A stretch of 64,000 bases of DNA, taken from the NCBI RefSeq assembly GCF_000226255.1, contig NZ_AGFG01000035.1, forward strand, positions 17,736 through 81,735. Direction: 5' to 3'. Positions 9,139-18,559 of this stretch are shown one piece after another; position 1 is the first letter of the stretch, and every line of letters starts with the position of its first letter. The stretch comes from Desulfovibrio sp. A2. Lineage in GTDB: Bacteria; Desulfobacterota; Desulfovibrionia; Desulfovibrionales; Desulfovibrionaceae. The notes beneath the pieces are model-generated. The model had not been told where the DNA came from. It was given only the letters and a program-made list of their open reading frames with translations, and did no database searches. A program made the position numbers and the translations under genes.

Positions 9139-10548
9139 CTACAGCGGCCGCACCGCCACGCAGATGCCCACGTCCCACGGCCCTTCGGGCGGGCAGCCCA
9201 GCATGTCGTGGTACAGTTCGTAGCCGGGGCGGTCGTCGCACTGCCAGCCGCTGGCGGGCAGCCACTGCGAGTACATGTCGTTCCACGCCTTGAAGAACCC
9301 GTCGCAGGGAATCATGCTGCGGTATTCGGCGTAGAGTCCGCCGGGCAGGGTCTGCACGCTGATGCCCGCGTCGGCCAGTTCCAGCGCGTCCACCTCCGGC
9401 CCGATCTCGATGCAGGCGTCGTAGCGGCAATGCTCCGGCGGGGTCACTTCCGGGTTGTCCCAGCTGATGCCGAAGCCGGGCACGCCGGGGCGCAGCAGGC
9501 CGCGCTGCCCGGCCAGGGCCATCAGGCGGCCCCACACCGGGCCGATGGTTTCGCTGGCGTAGGGCCCGATGTGCCGCAGGTAGGCCACGCGGTAGGCGGG
9601 CATTTCCTTCACGTCCACGTTCATGGCGTCGCTCCTTGCGCTGTCCGGGTCCAGCCGGACGTGCGGGGGGCAGTCCGGCAGCCACGGAATTTCATCCTGC
9701 TTGGGCGGGTTGCCCGGCAGGGGCCGCATGCATGACGGCTGCGGGTGCTGCGGCGGGGGACGGTCCGCCGCGCCGCGCATGGCCTGTTGGTACTCCACCC
9801 CGGAGGCGGGAACGTTTCCGGCATTGCCATTCGCCGCCCCGGCGCCCGCCGACACGATATCCGCCGCCCCGCTGGCCGAAGGATACGCGCGAAAGGGGTC
9901 GGCCAGCAGGCAGCACGCGCCTTCCCGGTCCGCGCCGGTGCGGTAGTGGCGGCGACGGCGGAACTCGCTGGGGGTCATGTCGAAGCGTTCGCGAAATGCG
10001 CGGGCGAAATTCTGCGACGAGGAAAACCCGCAGTACATGGCCACGTCGGTCACGCTCACGTCCGGCGCGAAGGCCAGCATGTTGGCCGCGCGGTCCATGC
10101 GCAGGCGGCGGATGAACGCCTGCACCGTCTCGCCCGTGAGGCCCGCGAAGATGCGGTGGAAGTGAAAGCGCGAAAACGGCGCGGCCCCGGCCAGTTCGTC
10201 CAGGGTGAATTCGCGCGCCGGGTCCGCCGCGATATGGTCGATGACCCGGTTGATGCGCGCCTCGTAGCGGCGCAGGGTGTCCTCTCGGACAGGTCGCATG
10301 GGGCGGCCGGGCCCGGCGGCCCGGTCCGGGAGGGGCTGGCCGAAGGCGGTGTCAGCGCCGGGCGGTGCGTAGCCCGTGAAGACGCCCGTGGACGGCAGCT
10401 CGGATGCGCCTTGACCAGTGATGCCCATGGGAGAGGCTCCGGCAGGGGACGCGGCTCCGGCAGTGACGCAGGGCGCAACGACTGGCAGGGCGGGAGCCGC
10501 GATGGGGGGCGTATTGCCAAGGGCTGTTTCGATCGGGTGGCGCGTCAT
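9139..10548 (-). CDS. AraC-family regulator with GyrI-like effector-binding domain
   Basis: 469 residues from ATG 10548, with GGAGAG upstream. A low-complexity Ala/Pro/Gly N-terminus of about 95 residues precedes an AraC DNA-binding domain: RINRVIDHIAADPAREFTLD, FHFHRIFAGLTGETVQAFI, then VAMYCGFSSSQNFARAF with DMTPSEFRR. After another disordered linker, the last 155 residues are a GyrI/Rob-type ligand domain (MPAYRVAYLRHIGPYASETI, CRYDACIEI, GLYAEYRSMIPCDGFFKAWN). This Rob-like order fits a drug- or small-molecule-responsive activator. No target is evident nearby. The long linkers are unusual. Confidence 0.88.
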   Translation of the reverse strand: MTRHPIETALGNTPPIAAPALPVVAPCVTAGAASPAGASPMGITGQGASELPSTGVFTGYAPPGADTAFGQPLPDRAAGPGRPMRPVREDTLRRYEARINRVIDHIAADPAREFTLDELAGAAPFSRFHFHRIFAGLTGETVQAFIRRLRMDRAANMLAFAPDVSVTDVAMYCGFSSSQNFARAFRERFDMTPSEFRRRRHYRTGADREGACCLLADPFRAYPSASGAADIVSAGAGAANGNAGNVPASGVEYQQAMRGAADRPPPQHPQPSCMRPLPGNPPKQDEIPWLPDCPPHVRLDPDSARSDAMNVDVKEMPAYRVAYLRHIGPYASETIGPVWGRLMALAGQRGLLRPGVPGFGISWDNPEVTPPEHCRYDACIEIGPEVDALELADAGISVQTLPGGLYAEYRSMIPCDGFFKAWNDMYSQWLPASGWQCDDRPGYELYHDMLGCPPEGPWDVGICVAVRPL

Positions 10549-10710
10549 GGAACTCTCCGGGGGCGGGGGAAGGAAGCCGGTAGAAAATCTGGCCGCGAAT
10601 ACTCTGGCAGGGACACGCAGCAGGCGCTTGCACATGTACCCACGCCAGGCCCACGGCTGGCCGCCGCGCGCCGGGCATGGCGCGCCGACATGCCAGGCAG
10701 GGCCGACAGG

Positions 10711-10947
10711 TCAGAGTCTGGTGTCCTTGGTGCCGGAATAGGTGAAGGCATTGGAGATCATGGCCCAGTGCCCGCCCTTGTCCACACCTACGGCCTGCCC
10801 GCAGGCGCACCAGATGCGTCCGTCGCGTTCCTCGGCATCATACACGCGGGTAATGCGTTCCTTGTGGCAACGCAGCACCTCACCCTTGCCGAGCTTCAGG
10901 TACTTCCAGAGTTTGCGGCGGCAGGCCGCGCAGCGCAGGGTGAGCAT
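10711..10947 (-). CDS. Small Cys-containing (zinc-ribbon-like) protein of unknown function
   Basis: 78 residues, MLTLRCAACRRKLWKYLKLG at the start. It has a CxxC pair at the N-terminus, a single Cys in RCHKER, and a CAC near residue 47, so a metal-binding ribbon is plausible. It is basic and has no signal peptide. It stands alone between the AraC-type gene and the radical SAM cluster, and may mark the last core gene before the island. Function unknown. Confidence 0.6.
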   Translation of the reverse strand: MLTLRCAACRRKLWKYLKLGKGEVLRCHKERITRVYDAEERDGRIWCACGQAVGVDKGGHWAMISNAFTYSGTKDTRL

Positions 10948-11034
10948 GGCCGGTCTGATAGCAGGTGTGAATCCTGATTAAAAAACACATGGATATAAAA
11001 CAAACCACACGGTCAGAGCCACGCGAAAAAACAC

Positions 11035-12447
11035 CTACCCTAAAATAGCATCCACGTTTTCACCAAACGTGCGAAAGACAGCATCGCTGCGAGACGAAAA
11101 GTCCTCTGGCGTGATTTGCCCGTTGCGAAACTCATGCGTCATATGAACGAATACCTCATCCATTGCCTCAAGGCGCAATGCATCAAATTTTTCCCATGCC
11201 TCCGCGATTTCAGGGTTATCGAATTCCCATCCGTAATCCTCCCAAGGAGCAACGCCCCGCCCGTCGCTATCTTGCTTCTGTCCTGCATCGCGCGAACCTT
11301 TGTACTTCTTGAGGCGAAACAGCATTTGCGTCTTTTCGTATCCAAAATTACGCAACATGGCATGATCCTGACGCAACTGGGCAAGAGTGCTTTGGGGATG
11401 AAACATTATCATGCCCAGAATAGGACGAACTCCAAACTTTTCCAGCACCTCAATTGCCCGAATATTCACGTGGCCACTGGTTTTCTTGCCAAACATCTTC
11501 AGGGTAGCATCGTCAAAAGATTCCACACCGACAAAACATCGCTGCAAACCTGCCCTGCACAGTGCTTCGATGACCTGTTCATCAACTGCATCCGCTCTGG
11601 CATCAATCTCCAGACTAACGTCCACGCCTAATTCTGCAATCCTGCGCGCTATTTCCAAGACCCTGCTCTTCTCGGAGGGCTGCCCCAGAAAGTCCGCGTC
11701 CATAAACCAGAAATCCCGTAAGCCATATGCCTCGACTACATGGCGCACCTCGTCCGCCACTGCTGTCGGAGATCTCAACCGCCGCACCGCAGCGCAACCG
11801 GCCATCCGCTGGCTAGCTGCAATACTGCAAAAACTGCACGAATGCGCGCAACCGCGGGATGACTCTATGGCAACCCTGTAGCATAGCCTTGGAAAACGCG
11901 TGAGATGTGACAACTGCTCATAACTGCGTCTCCCAAGCGCGGCAAACTCCAGACCAGGCTTGGGGTTTGTGTTCCGAATACCGTCACTTGTCCGCACTGC
12001 CACACCAGGAATGTCGCACCACATGGCACAATCAGCTCCCGCATTCGCCATGTACAAGAACGGAATTTCCCCCTCGCCAAGAACAACACCGTGAAATGGT
12101 GTGTCCGCGCTTAAGAGATCATCGCAATGAAATGTAGCGTAGCTTCCGCCAGCAACAACCGCCGCATGAGGATACAGCCGCCGCAGTTCGCGTGCAGATG
12201 CGAACACATCGTCAACGTTGCTGTAATTCACGGAATATCCGACAATATCAGGACGTTCCGCGGCGGCTCGACTTGCCAGACCCTCATCCGGCACGTCATG
12301 CAACAACGTATCCAGAATGCTGACATCATGCCCCCCTTCCGCCAACACGCCGGCCAGCGAAGCAAGCCCAAGATGATCTACCGCAGGAGAAGCAGGCGTT
12401 CCATCAACACCCTTCGCAATATGCGCCAATACGCACCTCACGACCAC
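11035..12447 (-). CDS. B12-binding-domain radical SAM enzyme (RiPP cluster, last gene)
   Basis: 470 residues. Residues 1-130 look like a cobalamin-binding Rossmann domain (PAVDHLGLASLAGVLAEGGH, PDIVGYSVNYS, AVVAGGSYATFHCDD) but without the DxHxxG base-off motif. The radical SAM cluster motif is CAHSCSFC (Cys 200, 204, 207), followed by an elongator-type core with FWFMDADFLGQPSEKSR and VGVESFDDATLKMFGK. It overlaps the dipeptidase-like gene by 10 bases and ends the ten-kilobase minus-strand operon. Methylation or another carbon-centred modification of the peptide is the family expectation; the true reaction is unknown. Base composition is less GC-rich than the chromosome around it. Confidence 0.85.
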   Translation of the reverse strand: MVVRCVLAHIAKGVDGTPASPAVDHLGLASLAGVLAEGGHDVSILDTLLHDVPDEGLASRAAAERPDIVGYSVNYSNVDDVFASARELRRLYPHAAVVAGGSYATFHCDDLLSADTPFHGVVLGEGEIPFLYMANAGADCAMWCDIPGVAVRTSDGIRNTNPKPGLEFAALGRRSYEQLSHLTRFPRLCYRVAIESSRGCAHSCSFCSIAASQRMAGCAAVRRLRSPTAVADEVRHVVEAYGLRDFWFMDADFLGQPSEKSRVLEIARRIAELGVDVSLEIDARADAVDEQVIEALCRAGLQRCFVGVESFDDATLKMFGKKTSGHVNIRAIEVLEKFGVRPILGMIMFHPQSTLAQLRQDHAMLRNFGYEKTQMLFRLKKYKGSRDAGQKQDSDGRGVAPWEDYGWEFDNPEIAEAWEKFDALRLEAMDEVFVHMTHEFRNGQITPEDFSSRSDAVFRTFGENVDAILG

Positions 12448-13334
12448 CTCCCCTCAAAAAGCGCGTGCCAAACGTTTACCCAGAACACTCCCTCAACTTC
12501 ATCTGTCGACATTCCGCGCAGACGCAAAATTTCAAAAAGAGCCTTCAGGCCAGACGCTTCCGCCATTCCTTCGACAATGCCGACGCCCAATCCCGCCATA
12601 CTTGATTCCGCAAAATAATCTGGCCCCAGGCAGACACGCTCAACACCTACAACATCCGCAAGGTGCAGGATATGCATTGCCACATCATCCACACGCACGC
12701 CTGCCGCCGCGCCGCCTCCTCCATCCGCAAAGCCAACCAGGTCGTCGACAAAAGGCACGCCGAACAATTCTGCTCCACACGACACCAGTTCGGCATCACT
12801 CATCGCATTTGCCCGCCGGGCGATGTTCTTTTGCAGCAAAGCTTCGCAAACAATATGAGAAGCTATCTTCCTGCACGGGGATTCGCCTAACACATGTTGC
12901 AAGAGTGCTCCGTGCAAATGACTGATATCAAGAAAAATATCTGCTTCGGCCATGGCCCGCAACAAAACACGCCCATCACCGCTTACGCCAGAAAATGCTG
13001 ATATGTAACGACACTCTGCCATCTGATGATACAACTGAACAGCCTGTAACCCCGCGTTTCTCAAGTCTACCAAACGCCCCGGATCACCGAAATCAGGCAC
13101 GCCTTCTGCAGAAAAAAGCATCGGGAGGCCTTGCATATCGGCGGGCCGCAACGCTTCAGAATGCTCCAGATAAAACATCAAACCGGAGAAAGGATCATTT
13201 GCATCGCACGGCACTCCAAACATCTTCTCCAAAACCTGTGGTCGCCACTCGGCAGAAAGCACCATTCCCTTCAGGGGGGTGCGCCATATTGCATCCGGGA
13301 TACAATGCAAATGCACAGGCAACCACCCTCTCAT
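12438..13334 (-). CDS. Diverged M19 (membrane/renal dipeptidase-like) hydrolase in RiPP cluster
   Basis: 298 residues from ATG 13334, which overlaps the stop of the upstream gene (ATGA). Blocks line up with peptidase M19: a metal histidine pair H8xH10 where the family has HxD, the bridging glutamate E77 in FSAEG, then a helix AGLQAVQLYHQM, H139 in LDISHL, H160 in IASH (exactly 21 residues apart, as in renal dipeptidase), and D239 in LGPDY. The C-terminus ends in a family-like NVWHALF. It probably cleaves a peptide or amide bond, for example trimming the leader or product, but the Asp-to-His change leaves the metal site and activity uncertain. I recognised this from motif order only. Confidence 0.7.
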   Translation of the reverse strand: MRGWLPVHLHCIPDAIWRTPLKGMVLSAEWRPQVLEKMFGVPCDANDPFSGLMFYLEHSEALRPADMQGLPMLFSAEGVPDFGDPGRLVDLRNAGLQAVQLYHQMAECRYISAFSGVSGDGRVLLRAMAEADIFLDISHLHGALLQHVLGESPCRKIASHIVCEALLQKNIARRANAMSDAELVSCGAELFGVPFVDDLVGFADGGGGAAAGVRVDDVAMHILHLADVVGVERVCLGPDYFAESSMAGLGVGIVEGMAEASGLKALFEILRLRGMSTDEVEGVFWVNVWHALFEGRWS

Positions 13335-14710
13335 GCTCCCATCTCTCCTGACCGCTCCAGGCCTTGAAGAACGCACTCCATATGCCGCAAATCCGCCTCA
13401 CACCCCCCGCTTGAGCTGACTCCCAACGAACACAGTACTTTCAACGCTTCAATGCACCATTCTGTACGCACCTGCACATCGTCGTTCCCCCGCCCTGTAT
13501 GCCATAGCCGCCACGGTGCCACCTCTGGATACACTATGCCCAATTCCGCACGCCTGGCCCACAGCAAACTACCCTGGGGAATGCACAGGGGGTTTACCGC
13601 CACACAGGAAATCCGCCTACCCAATCTTGCAATAGCTTCAAGATCACTCTGAAACTGTTCTCTCGCTTGCAGCGGCGGCCCGGCGACGATAAGGCCCATG
13701 GAAACGCGCACCCCGACATCACTCAAACACTCAACAGCGTCCCGGGCTTTTCCGGCGACAGATGTCTTGCCGAGCACCTTCAAGAATTCCGCATTGAAGG
13801 ATTCCACTCCCAGAAACACATCAGAGCATCCTGAAGCCTTCAGTTGCGCTGCGATCTCCTTATCTATCCCCTTGCACTGCAACATCCCGTCCCATGTAAC
13901 ATCACACGTCTTCAAAGCATCAACAATCTGAAGCATCCTTTGCGGCGTAGGATTCAATACTGAATCACTGAATGTTACATGCCTCGCACTCCCACTGCAT
14001 GCCGAGACATCCTGCGCAACACGCCATGCAGACTTCATCCGGTAATGCCCCCACATCTGGGCATCATCACAAAATGCGCATCTGTTCACGCAGCCTCGTG
14101 ACGTTTCCTGGGGAACCACCCCGCGGCGCGCGTACAACCCCGCAGGAAATCCCGCATAATCCGGACTTGGCGCATCATCCAGCATGATCAGACGATGTTC
14201 ATATACCTTGGAAGGAAGCCCCTTATTCCGCAGTACGTCGGAAACCCATTCACATATGGCCACATCGCCTTCACCACGGCAAATGCTTACCCCTTCGCGC
14301 AGCGGAAACGCTGCGACCTCTTCCTCGTAAAAGAAGCCTGCCCCCCCGATGAGTATCGGCAACACGGGAAACCTTGCCCGCACAGCATCAATCACTGCAC
14401 TGGCAAACGCCCTTCCCGCACTGGCAGCGGACAGCGCCACCCCATCCGGAGACAGCGCAGCTATGGCGTCGCAAACATGCAATGCAACCTGCGACACCCA
14501 GCCCGCATACGAATCCACCGCCCCCCAGGATGACCACCCCGCACCGCTCCAACGCCATTTTTCAGTTTTGCACTGGGCATACAGCTCGACGTTGCAGTCT
14601 TTTATCACACATTCATGCCCGGCTCCACGCAATGCGCCAGCAAGCACTGCCGCCCCCAAGGGGGGACAATCCGGGGCGACAGGCGGCAATACTGCAAGCA
14701 GCACTTTCAT
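13331..14710 (-). CDS. B12-binding-domain radical SAM enzyme (RiPP cluster)
   Basis: 459 residues from ATG 14710, one base after the UvrA-like stop codon. Residues 1-150 resemble a B12-binding domain (PPLGAAVLAGALRGAGHE, PILIGGAGFFYEEE, RGEGDVAICEWV). The radical SAM motif is CVNRCAFC (Cys 207, 211, 214), preceded by PQETSRG. The rest, with FSDSVLNPTPQRMLQIVDAL and FLGVESFNAEFLKVLGK, is a standard SAM barrel. Ten or more cysteines are scattered through it, which could include auxiliary ligands. It is coupled both up- and downstream by overlap. Likely a maturase acting on the Cys-rich precursor; reaction unknown. Confidence 0.85.
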   Translation of the reverse strand: MKVLLAVLPPVAPDCPPLGAAVLAGALRGAGHECVIKDCNVELYAQCKTEKWRWSGAGWSSWGAVDSYAGWVSQVALHVCDAIAALSPDGVALSAASAGRAFASAVIDAVRARFPVLPILIGGAGFFYEEEVAAFPLREGVSICRGEGDVAICEWVSDVLRNKGLPSKVYEHRLIMLDDAPSPDYAGFPAGLYARRGVVPQETSRGCVNRCAFCDDAQMWGHYRMKSAWRVAQDVSACSGSARHVTFSDSVLNPTPQRMLQIVDALKTCDVTWDGMLQCKGIDKEIAAQLKASGCSDVFLGVESFNAEFLKVLGKTSVAGKARDAVECLSDVGVRVSMGLIVAGPPLQAREQFQSDLEAIARLGRRISCVAVNPLCIPQGSLLWARRAELGIVYPEVAPWRLWHTGRGNDDVQVRTEWCIEALKVLCSLGVSSSGGCEADLRHMECVLQGLERSGEMGA

Positions 14711-14711
14711 C

Positions 14712-16847
14712 TCAACACGCAAAAACCTCTGCCCAAAGCGTTTTTGGACAGGCAGACGGCGGCCCAGCATACTTGATCGCAACGGCACGAGAACCGCTGC
14801 CATGCTCGACGGGAGCCCCCAAAACAATCAACCAATCCGCCATTTGCGCCAGCGCCGGGTCGTTTTCTGCCACCAGCACGGTGTGTTTTTCGGCAAGACC
14901 CCAGAGCGTTTGCGACAGTAGCCCGGTCGCCCCTGCGCCGATCCCCCTGCACGGATTATCCAGCACATACAGCGACCGATCCCCCAACCGCTTGGACAGC
15001 ACGTCAACAATCTTGACGCGCAGATTCTCTCCACCGCTCAAACTGTTGGAGGGCTGCCCCAAAACAAGATATTCCAGGGCAACCCCCATAAAATGCTCAA
15101 ACCTGTCTCCAAATGCTGCATCACCGTGAAAGTGGCGGGCGGCCTGACGCATGGTCAGGCAGTTCACATCGGCGACAGACAGCCCCTTGTGCTTCGGGGC
15201 AAGAACCGCATCCTTGAAGCGTGTTCCGTGGCAACGGGGGCATTCTTCATAATGCACGTCATCCCGCGTCAGGTATCCGCGTCCGTGGCACTGCGGGCAT
15301 TGCCCTGCCTTTCCGTTGAAACTGAAGTGTGACTTGCTGAACTTCCGTCGCCGGGATTCCGGCAACGTCGCGTAAAAATCCCTTACCTTGTCCCATAGTC
15401 CTGTATACGTGGCTGGCGTGCTGCCAGCATGCACCCCTATGGGGTCGGGACTAACCTTGTGCGGACGGCGAACGGCGTCATGCCCCTTGCGCTCATCCAG
15501 GCTGGTTCTTCCCTGCCAGGCAATCGGCGTCTTGTCGCAGGCGGCGTATGCGGCCTCGATATAGGCCGTTTTGCCAGAGCCGCTGGGGCCGCACACGCAT
15601 GTTAAACGCTGTAGCGGCACAGCCACCGCAAAACCCGCAAACCCGTACCAGTCCGAAAACTGCGCGTGCAGTACATACTGTGCGTCCCCCTTGCGCCTTG
15701 CAGGGCGGGACTTGCCGGAAAGCGCCGCCGCAGAGGGCCGGGCAGGCGGCCCCTGCCCCACGATACGCCCGCCCTCGGCCCCGGCGCCGGGGCCAAATTC
15801 CGTCACCACATCTGCGGCCTCGATCAATTCGCGCCGATGCTCAACGGCGATGACCGTATGCCCCTTTTGCTGCACCGCGCGCAGCACCTTTGCCATCTGC
15901 CGGGCTTCACAACCTGTCATCCCTGCCGCAGGTTCATCAAAGATGACCAGCGCATCGGCTGGAATTTCTCGCAGCACCGCGAAAAAACGCAACTTCCTTG
16001 CCATGGCAGAGCTTTGCTGAAACATCGGCGCACGCACTGGCACATCGCCAAGACCAAGCAGCGAAAGCCATTCTCCATCCAGAGAAGAAGGCCACGTCAC
16101 CTGCTTCAGTGCCAGCCCTGCGGCCAGCATTTCCGGCGTTGCGGCAAACCCCCAGCCATCGCATTTCTTGCAACGCGGATACGATGTATAATACGGCAAT
16201 TCCTGCGCCAAATCCCCGGCGGCAGTTCCTTTGAGCAAGCTCCGAAGACTGGGAACAACGGGCCTGACCGGGGGAACACCTGCAAACAACAGTCTTTCTT
16301 GCATGCCAGGCGGCAGCCGCTTCCAGGCCAAATCGTGCTGAACGCCCGCCTCTGCACAAATCTTTCTCCAGCGGGCAGCATCCAACCCAACGCATTTCTT
16401 CACTGCGGGGCTGAATGCGCCTGCCGTGACGGACCCTTCCGCATTACGGACAACCCGGGCAGGATCGATATCCCGCAGGTACCCCTTGCCCGCGCAAGCA
16501 GGGCAAGACGGCACCGCCCTGCCCTGCGACCTGAAAATCTGCGGCACCCCCACATGGACACCGACGCTCTCTATAAGGGACCTGTGCGTAAGCTGCTGCT
16601 CTATGCCCACCACAAAGTGCGGCAACCCCTCTACCCTGTACTGGGGCCGCGACTTGCGGAACACCTTGGAAAGGCCACGCGCGCAGCCTTTGGCGTCTGC
16701 CGCAGCGTACAACACATCAAAGGCCAACGACGACTTGCCGCTTCCGCTGGGCCCGCTGAACACGTGCAACTTGCCCTGCTCGAACGAAACCTGCTCTATC
16801 CGCAAGTTATTCACAGTGACATCGTACAACTGGATCAACTGCGTCAC
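14712..16847 (-). CDS. Shortened UvrA-like ABC ATPase in RiPP cluster
   Basis: 711 residues, against about 940 for UvrA. Two ABC halves are present. Half 1 has Walker A GPSGSGKS (32-39), CxxC pairs at 115/118 and 226/229, a degraded signature (QSSAMARKL near 278), and Walker B IFDEP (302-306). Half 2 has Walker A GPSGSGKT (420-427), a UvrA-type zinc module CPQC...CPRC (517/520, 536/539), an intact LSGGE (603-607), and Walker B VLDNP with Asn in place of the catalytic Glu. The order matches UvrA without the UvrB-binding insert. Paralogues of this kind (DrrC type) protect producers against DNA-binding drugs, so a self-resistance role is plausible. It lies inside the operon, one base before the next gene. 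Confidence 0.85.
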   Translation of the reverse strand: MTQLIQLYDVTVNNLRIEQVSFEQGKLHVFSGPSGSGKSSLAFDVLYAAADAKGCARGLSKVFRKSRPQYRVEGLPHFVVGIEQQLTHRSLIESVGVHVGVPQIFRSQGRAVPSCPACAGKGYLRDIDPARVVRNAEGSVTAGAFSPAVKKCVGLDAARWRKICAEAGVQHDLAWKRLPPGMQERLLFAGVPPVRPVVPSLRSLLKGTAAGDLAQELPYYTSYPRCKKCDGWGFAATPEMLAAGLALKQVTWPSSLDGEWLSLLGLGDVPVRAPMFQQSSAMARKLRFFAVLREIPADALVIFDEPAAGMTGCEARQMAKVLRAVQQKGHTVIAVEHRRELIEAADVVTEFGPGAGAEGGRIVGQGPPARPSAAALSGKSRPARRKGDAQYVLHAQFSDWYGFAGFAVAVPLQRLTCVCGPSGSGKTAYIEAAYAACDKTPIAWQGRTSLDERKGHDAVRRPHKVSPDPIGVHAGSTPATYTGLWDKVRDFYATLPESRRRKFSKSHFSFNGKAGQCPQCHGRGYLTRDDVHYEECPRCHGTRFKDAVLAPKHKGLSVADVNCLTMRQAARHFHGDAAFGDRFEHFMGVALEYLVLGQPSNSLSGGENLRVKIVDVLSKRLGDRSLYVLDNPCRGIGAGATGLLSQTLWGLAEKHTVLVAENDPALAQMADWLIVLGAPVEHGSGSRAVAIKYAGPPSACPKTLWAEVFAC

Positions 16848-16859
16848 GACAGCACCCCT

Positions 16860-18488
16860 TCAATCCGCAAATGACAGGCTGTATCGTTCGGAAAGCAATA
16901 TGCTGTCCGCCATGGTCGGAAAGCACTTTATCTGCTTTTTCCGGGTATAGAACCGCTCTTCGATATCCTTGTCATCCACACCACCCTCACCGCGCTGCCG
17001 GTACTCCGGGTGAGACCAGAAATCCGGGGCAGCGGTTCTGGCAATGTCATCAGGGTCTGCTGCACGCGCAATCGGCGATTCTTCATACAGCGCAAATTCC
17101 GAAAAATTGAACCCGTCTATATTGCGCAGGTTTTCAAACAGAAAATCGACGGTTTGGCGCACGTCTGCGACCTGCTCGCCGGGAAAGCCGTGCATGAGGT
17201 ACACATGAACCCCCATGCCCGCTTCCGCAACACTTCGCAGCACGCGACCGGCCATTTCTGCGGTCGTCCCCTTGCACATTCCCCGCAACACCGCATCAGA
17301 GGCGCTTTCCAGCCCAAACCGCAAGAACCTGCACCCCCCGGAATACAACTGGCTTGCCACGGTTGGATCTGCCAACCTTCTGGAAATCCTGCTGTTCCCT
17401 CCCCAGCGCAGGTTGGCCTGCCTGCTTTGCAGCGCGCCTGCCAGGCCCACCATGAACGCCGCGGGCAGTTCAGCATCCAGAAAATACACGCCGTCAGCCC
17501 CGTAGGTAACGGCAAGCGCGTGCAGGTCTTCGGCAACAAGTTCAGGATTGCCGTCCAGCCTGTCTGCATGAAAATGGTAGCGTGCATCGGCGCAAAAGGC
17601 ACATTTGCGCCACTGACAGCGTGAAAAGACCCGGTACGGAAGCACCCTGCCCGCAGCCCGGTAATCGCCTAGCGGAAAGGCATCAAAATTCGGACGCCGC
17701 GCCTGTTCCTGCGCAACGCCGGATGCAATCCAGCAACCGTTGGACAGCACGCGCGCGCCGGGAAGGGACACGCGCCCGCGCACCTTTTCAAGCGATGTGA
17801 CCAGGGATTCGCCCGCCCCCAGCATGGCGCCGTCGGCACTGTGCCAGATGGGGGTCTGTTCCGTAAGCTGCTGCGCGAACGCATTCAGCAGCCCCCCACC
17901 CCAGATCACCGTAACGCCTTCTTCGCGCAGCCGTTGGCCCAACACCAACGCGGCGGGCAACTGCCCGTCAAAGTTGACGGACAACCCCACCCAATCCGGC
18001 TGATGCCGCAATATGCCCTGCACCACGGAACCCGCAGCCACCCACTGCCGCCAGACGCCGTCCGGTTCCAGCGCCGTGGCGGCCACCCTGCGCAAATCAG
18101 GCCATTCCCCGTGATACGTCACCTGGTACGGGGCAAACCCATACCGGGGAAACGCCTTGCCAAGCAGGCGCAGCATTTGCTGCTGCTGCCGGTATCCTGT
18201 CAGATATTGCGAGGCATTGTGGGCATGAGCGGGCAGAAATGGCGCAAACGAACCGCTGTGGCCCCAGCGCCCGCTTTCGATGAAACGCAGAAAATCCAGA
18301 TTCGCGTCCACAACAGCATGCGGCGCGCCCTGCTCGGCAAGGGCCGCCGAAAGCAGGCCCACGCCCAGCATCGGAACGGATGGATCCTGAAAAGGCAGGG
18401 AAACGAGAACGCACCGCAACGCCGCGTGGGTGCGCTGCCGTAATGTCACCCCGGCAGCATTGATGGGGTGGGGGGGGCGCCTGATCAT
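16860..18488 (-). CDS. Radical SAM enzyme with B12-binding-like N-domain and CX4CX2C motif (RiPP cluster)
   Basis: 542 residues from ATG 18488. The frame extends to a GTG at 18581 that would overlap the PqqD-like gene by 22 bases; neither start has a strong ribosome site. Residues 25-230 look like an extended B12-type Rossmann domain (SVPMLGVGLLSAALAEQGA, WVGLSVNFDGQLPAAL, VTVIWGGGLLNAF). The cluster motif is CQWRKCAFC at 291, 296 and 299, so four residues separate the first two cysteines instead of the usual three. The core continues with YGADGVYFLDAELPAAF, RFGLESASDAVLRGM and YLMHGFPGEQ, typical of B12-radical SAM proteins. Likely a peptide maturase. Confidence 0.83.
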   Translation of the reverse strand: MIRRPPHPINAAGVTLRQRTHAALRCVLVSLPFQDPSVPMLGVGLLSAALAEQGAPHAVVDANLDFLRFIESGRWGHSGSFAPFLPAHAHNASQYLTGYRQQQQMLRLLGKAFPRYGFAPYQVTYHGEWPDLRRVAATALEPDGVWRQWVAAGSVVQGILRHQPDWVGLSVNFDGQLPAALVLGQRLREEGVTVIWGGGLLNAFAQQLTEQTPIWHSADGAMLGAGESLVTSLEKVRGRVSLPGARVLSNGCWIASGVAQEQARRPNFDAFPLGDYRAAGRVLPYRVFSRCQWRKCAFCADARYHFHADRLDGNPELVAEDLHALAVTYGADGVYFLDAELPAAFMVGLAGALQSRQANLRWGGNSRISRRLADPTVASQLYSGGCRFLRFGLESASDAVLRGMCKGTTAEMAGRVLRSVAEAGMGVHVYLMHGFPGEQVADVRQTVDFLFENLRNIDGFNFSEFALYEESPIARAADPDDIARTAAPDFWSHPEYRQRGEGGVDDKDIEERFYTRKKQIKCFPTMADSILLSERYSLSFAD

Positions 18489-18559
18489 GCGACTGGATAG
18501 CAGCGCATACAGGCAGAGGCAAGGGGAGCCTGCCGGACGGGAATACGCAGGACAGGCAC

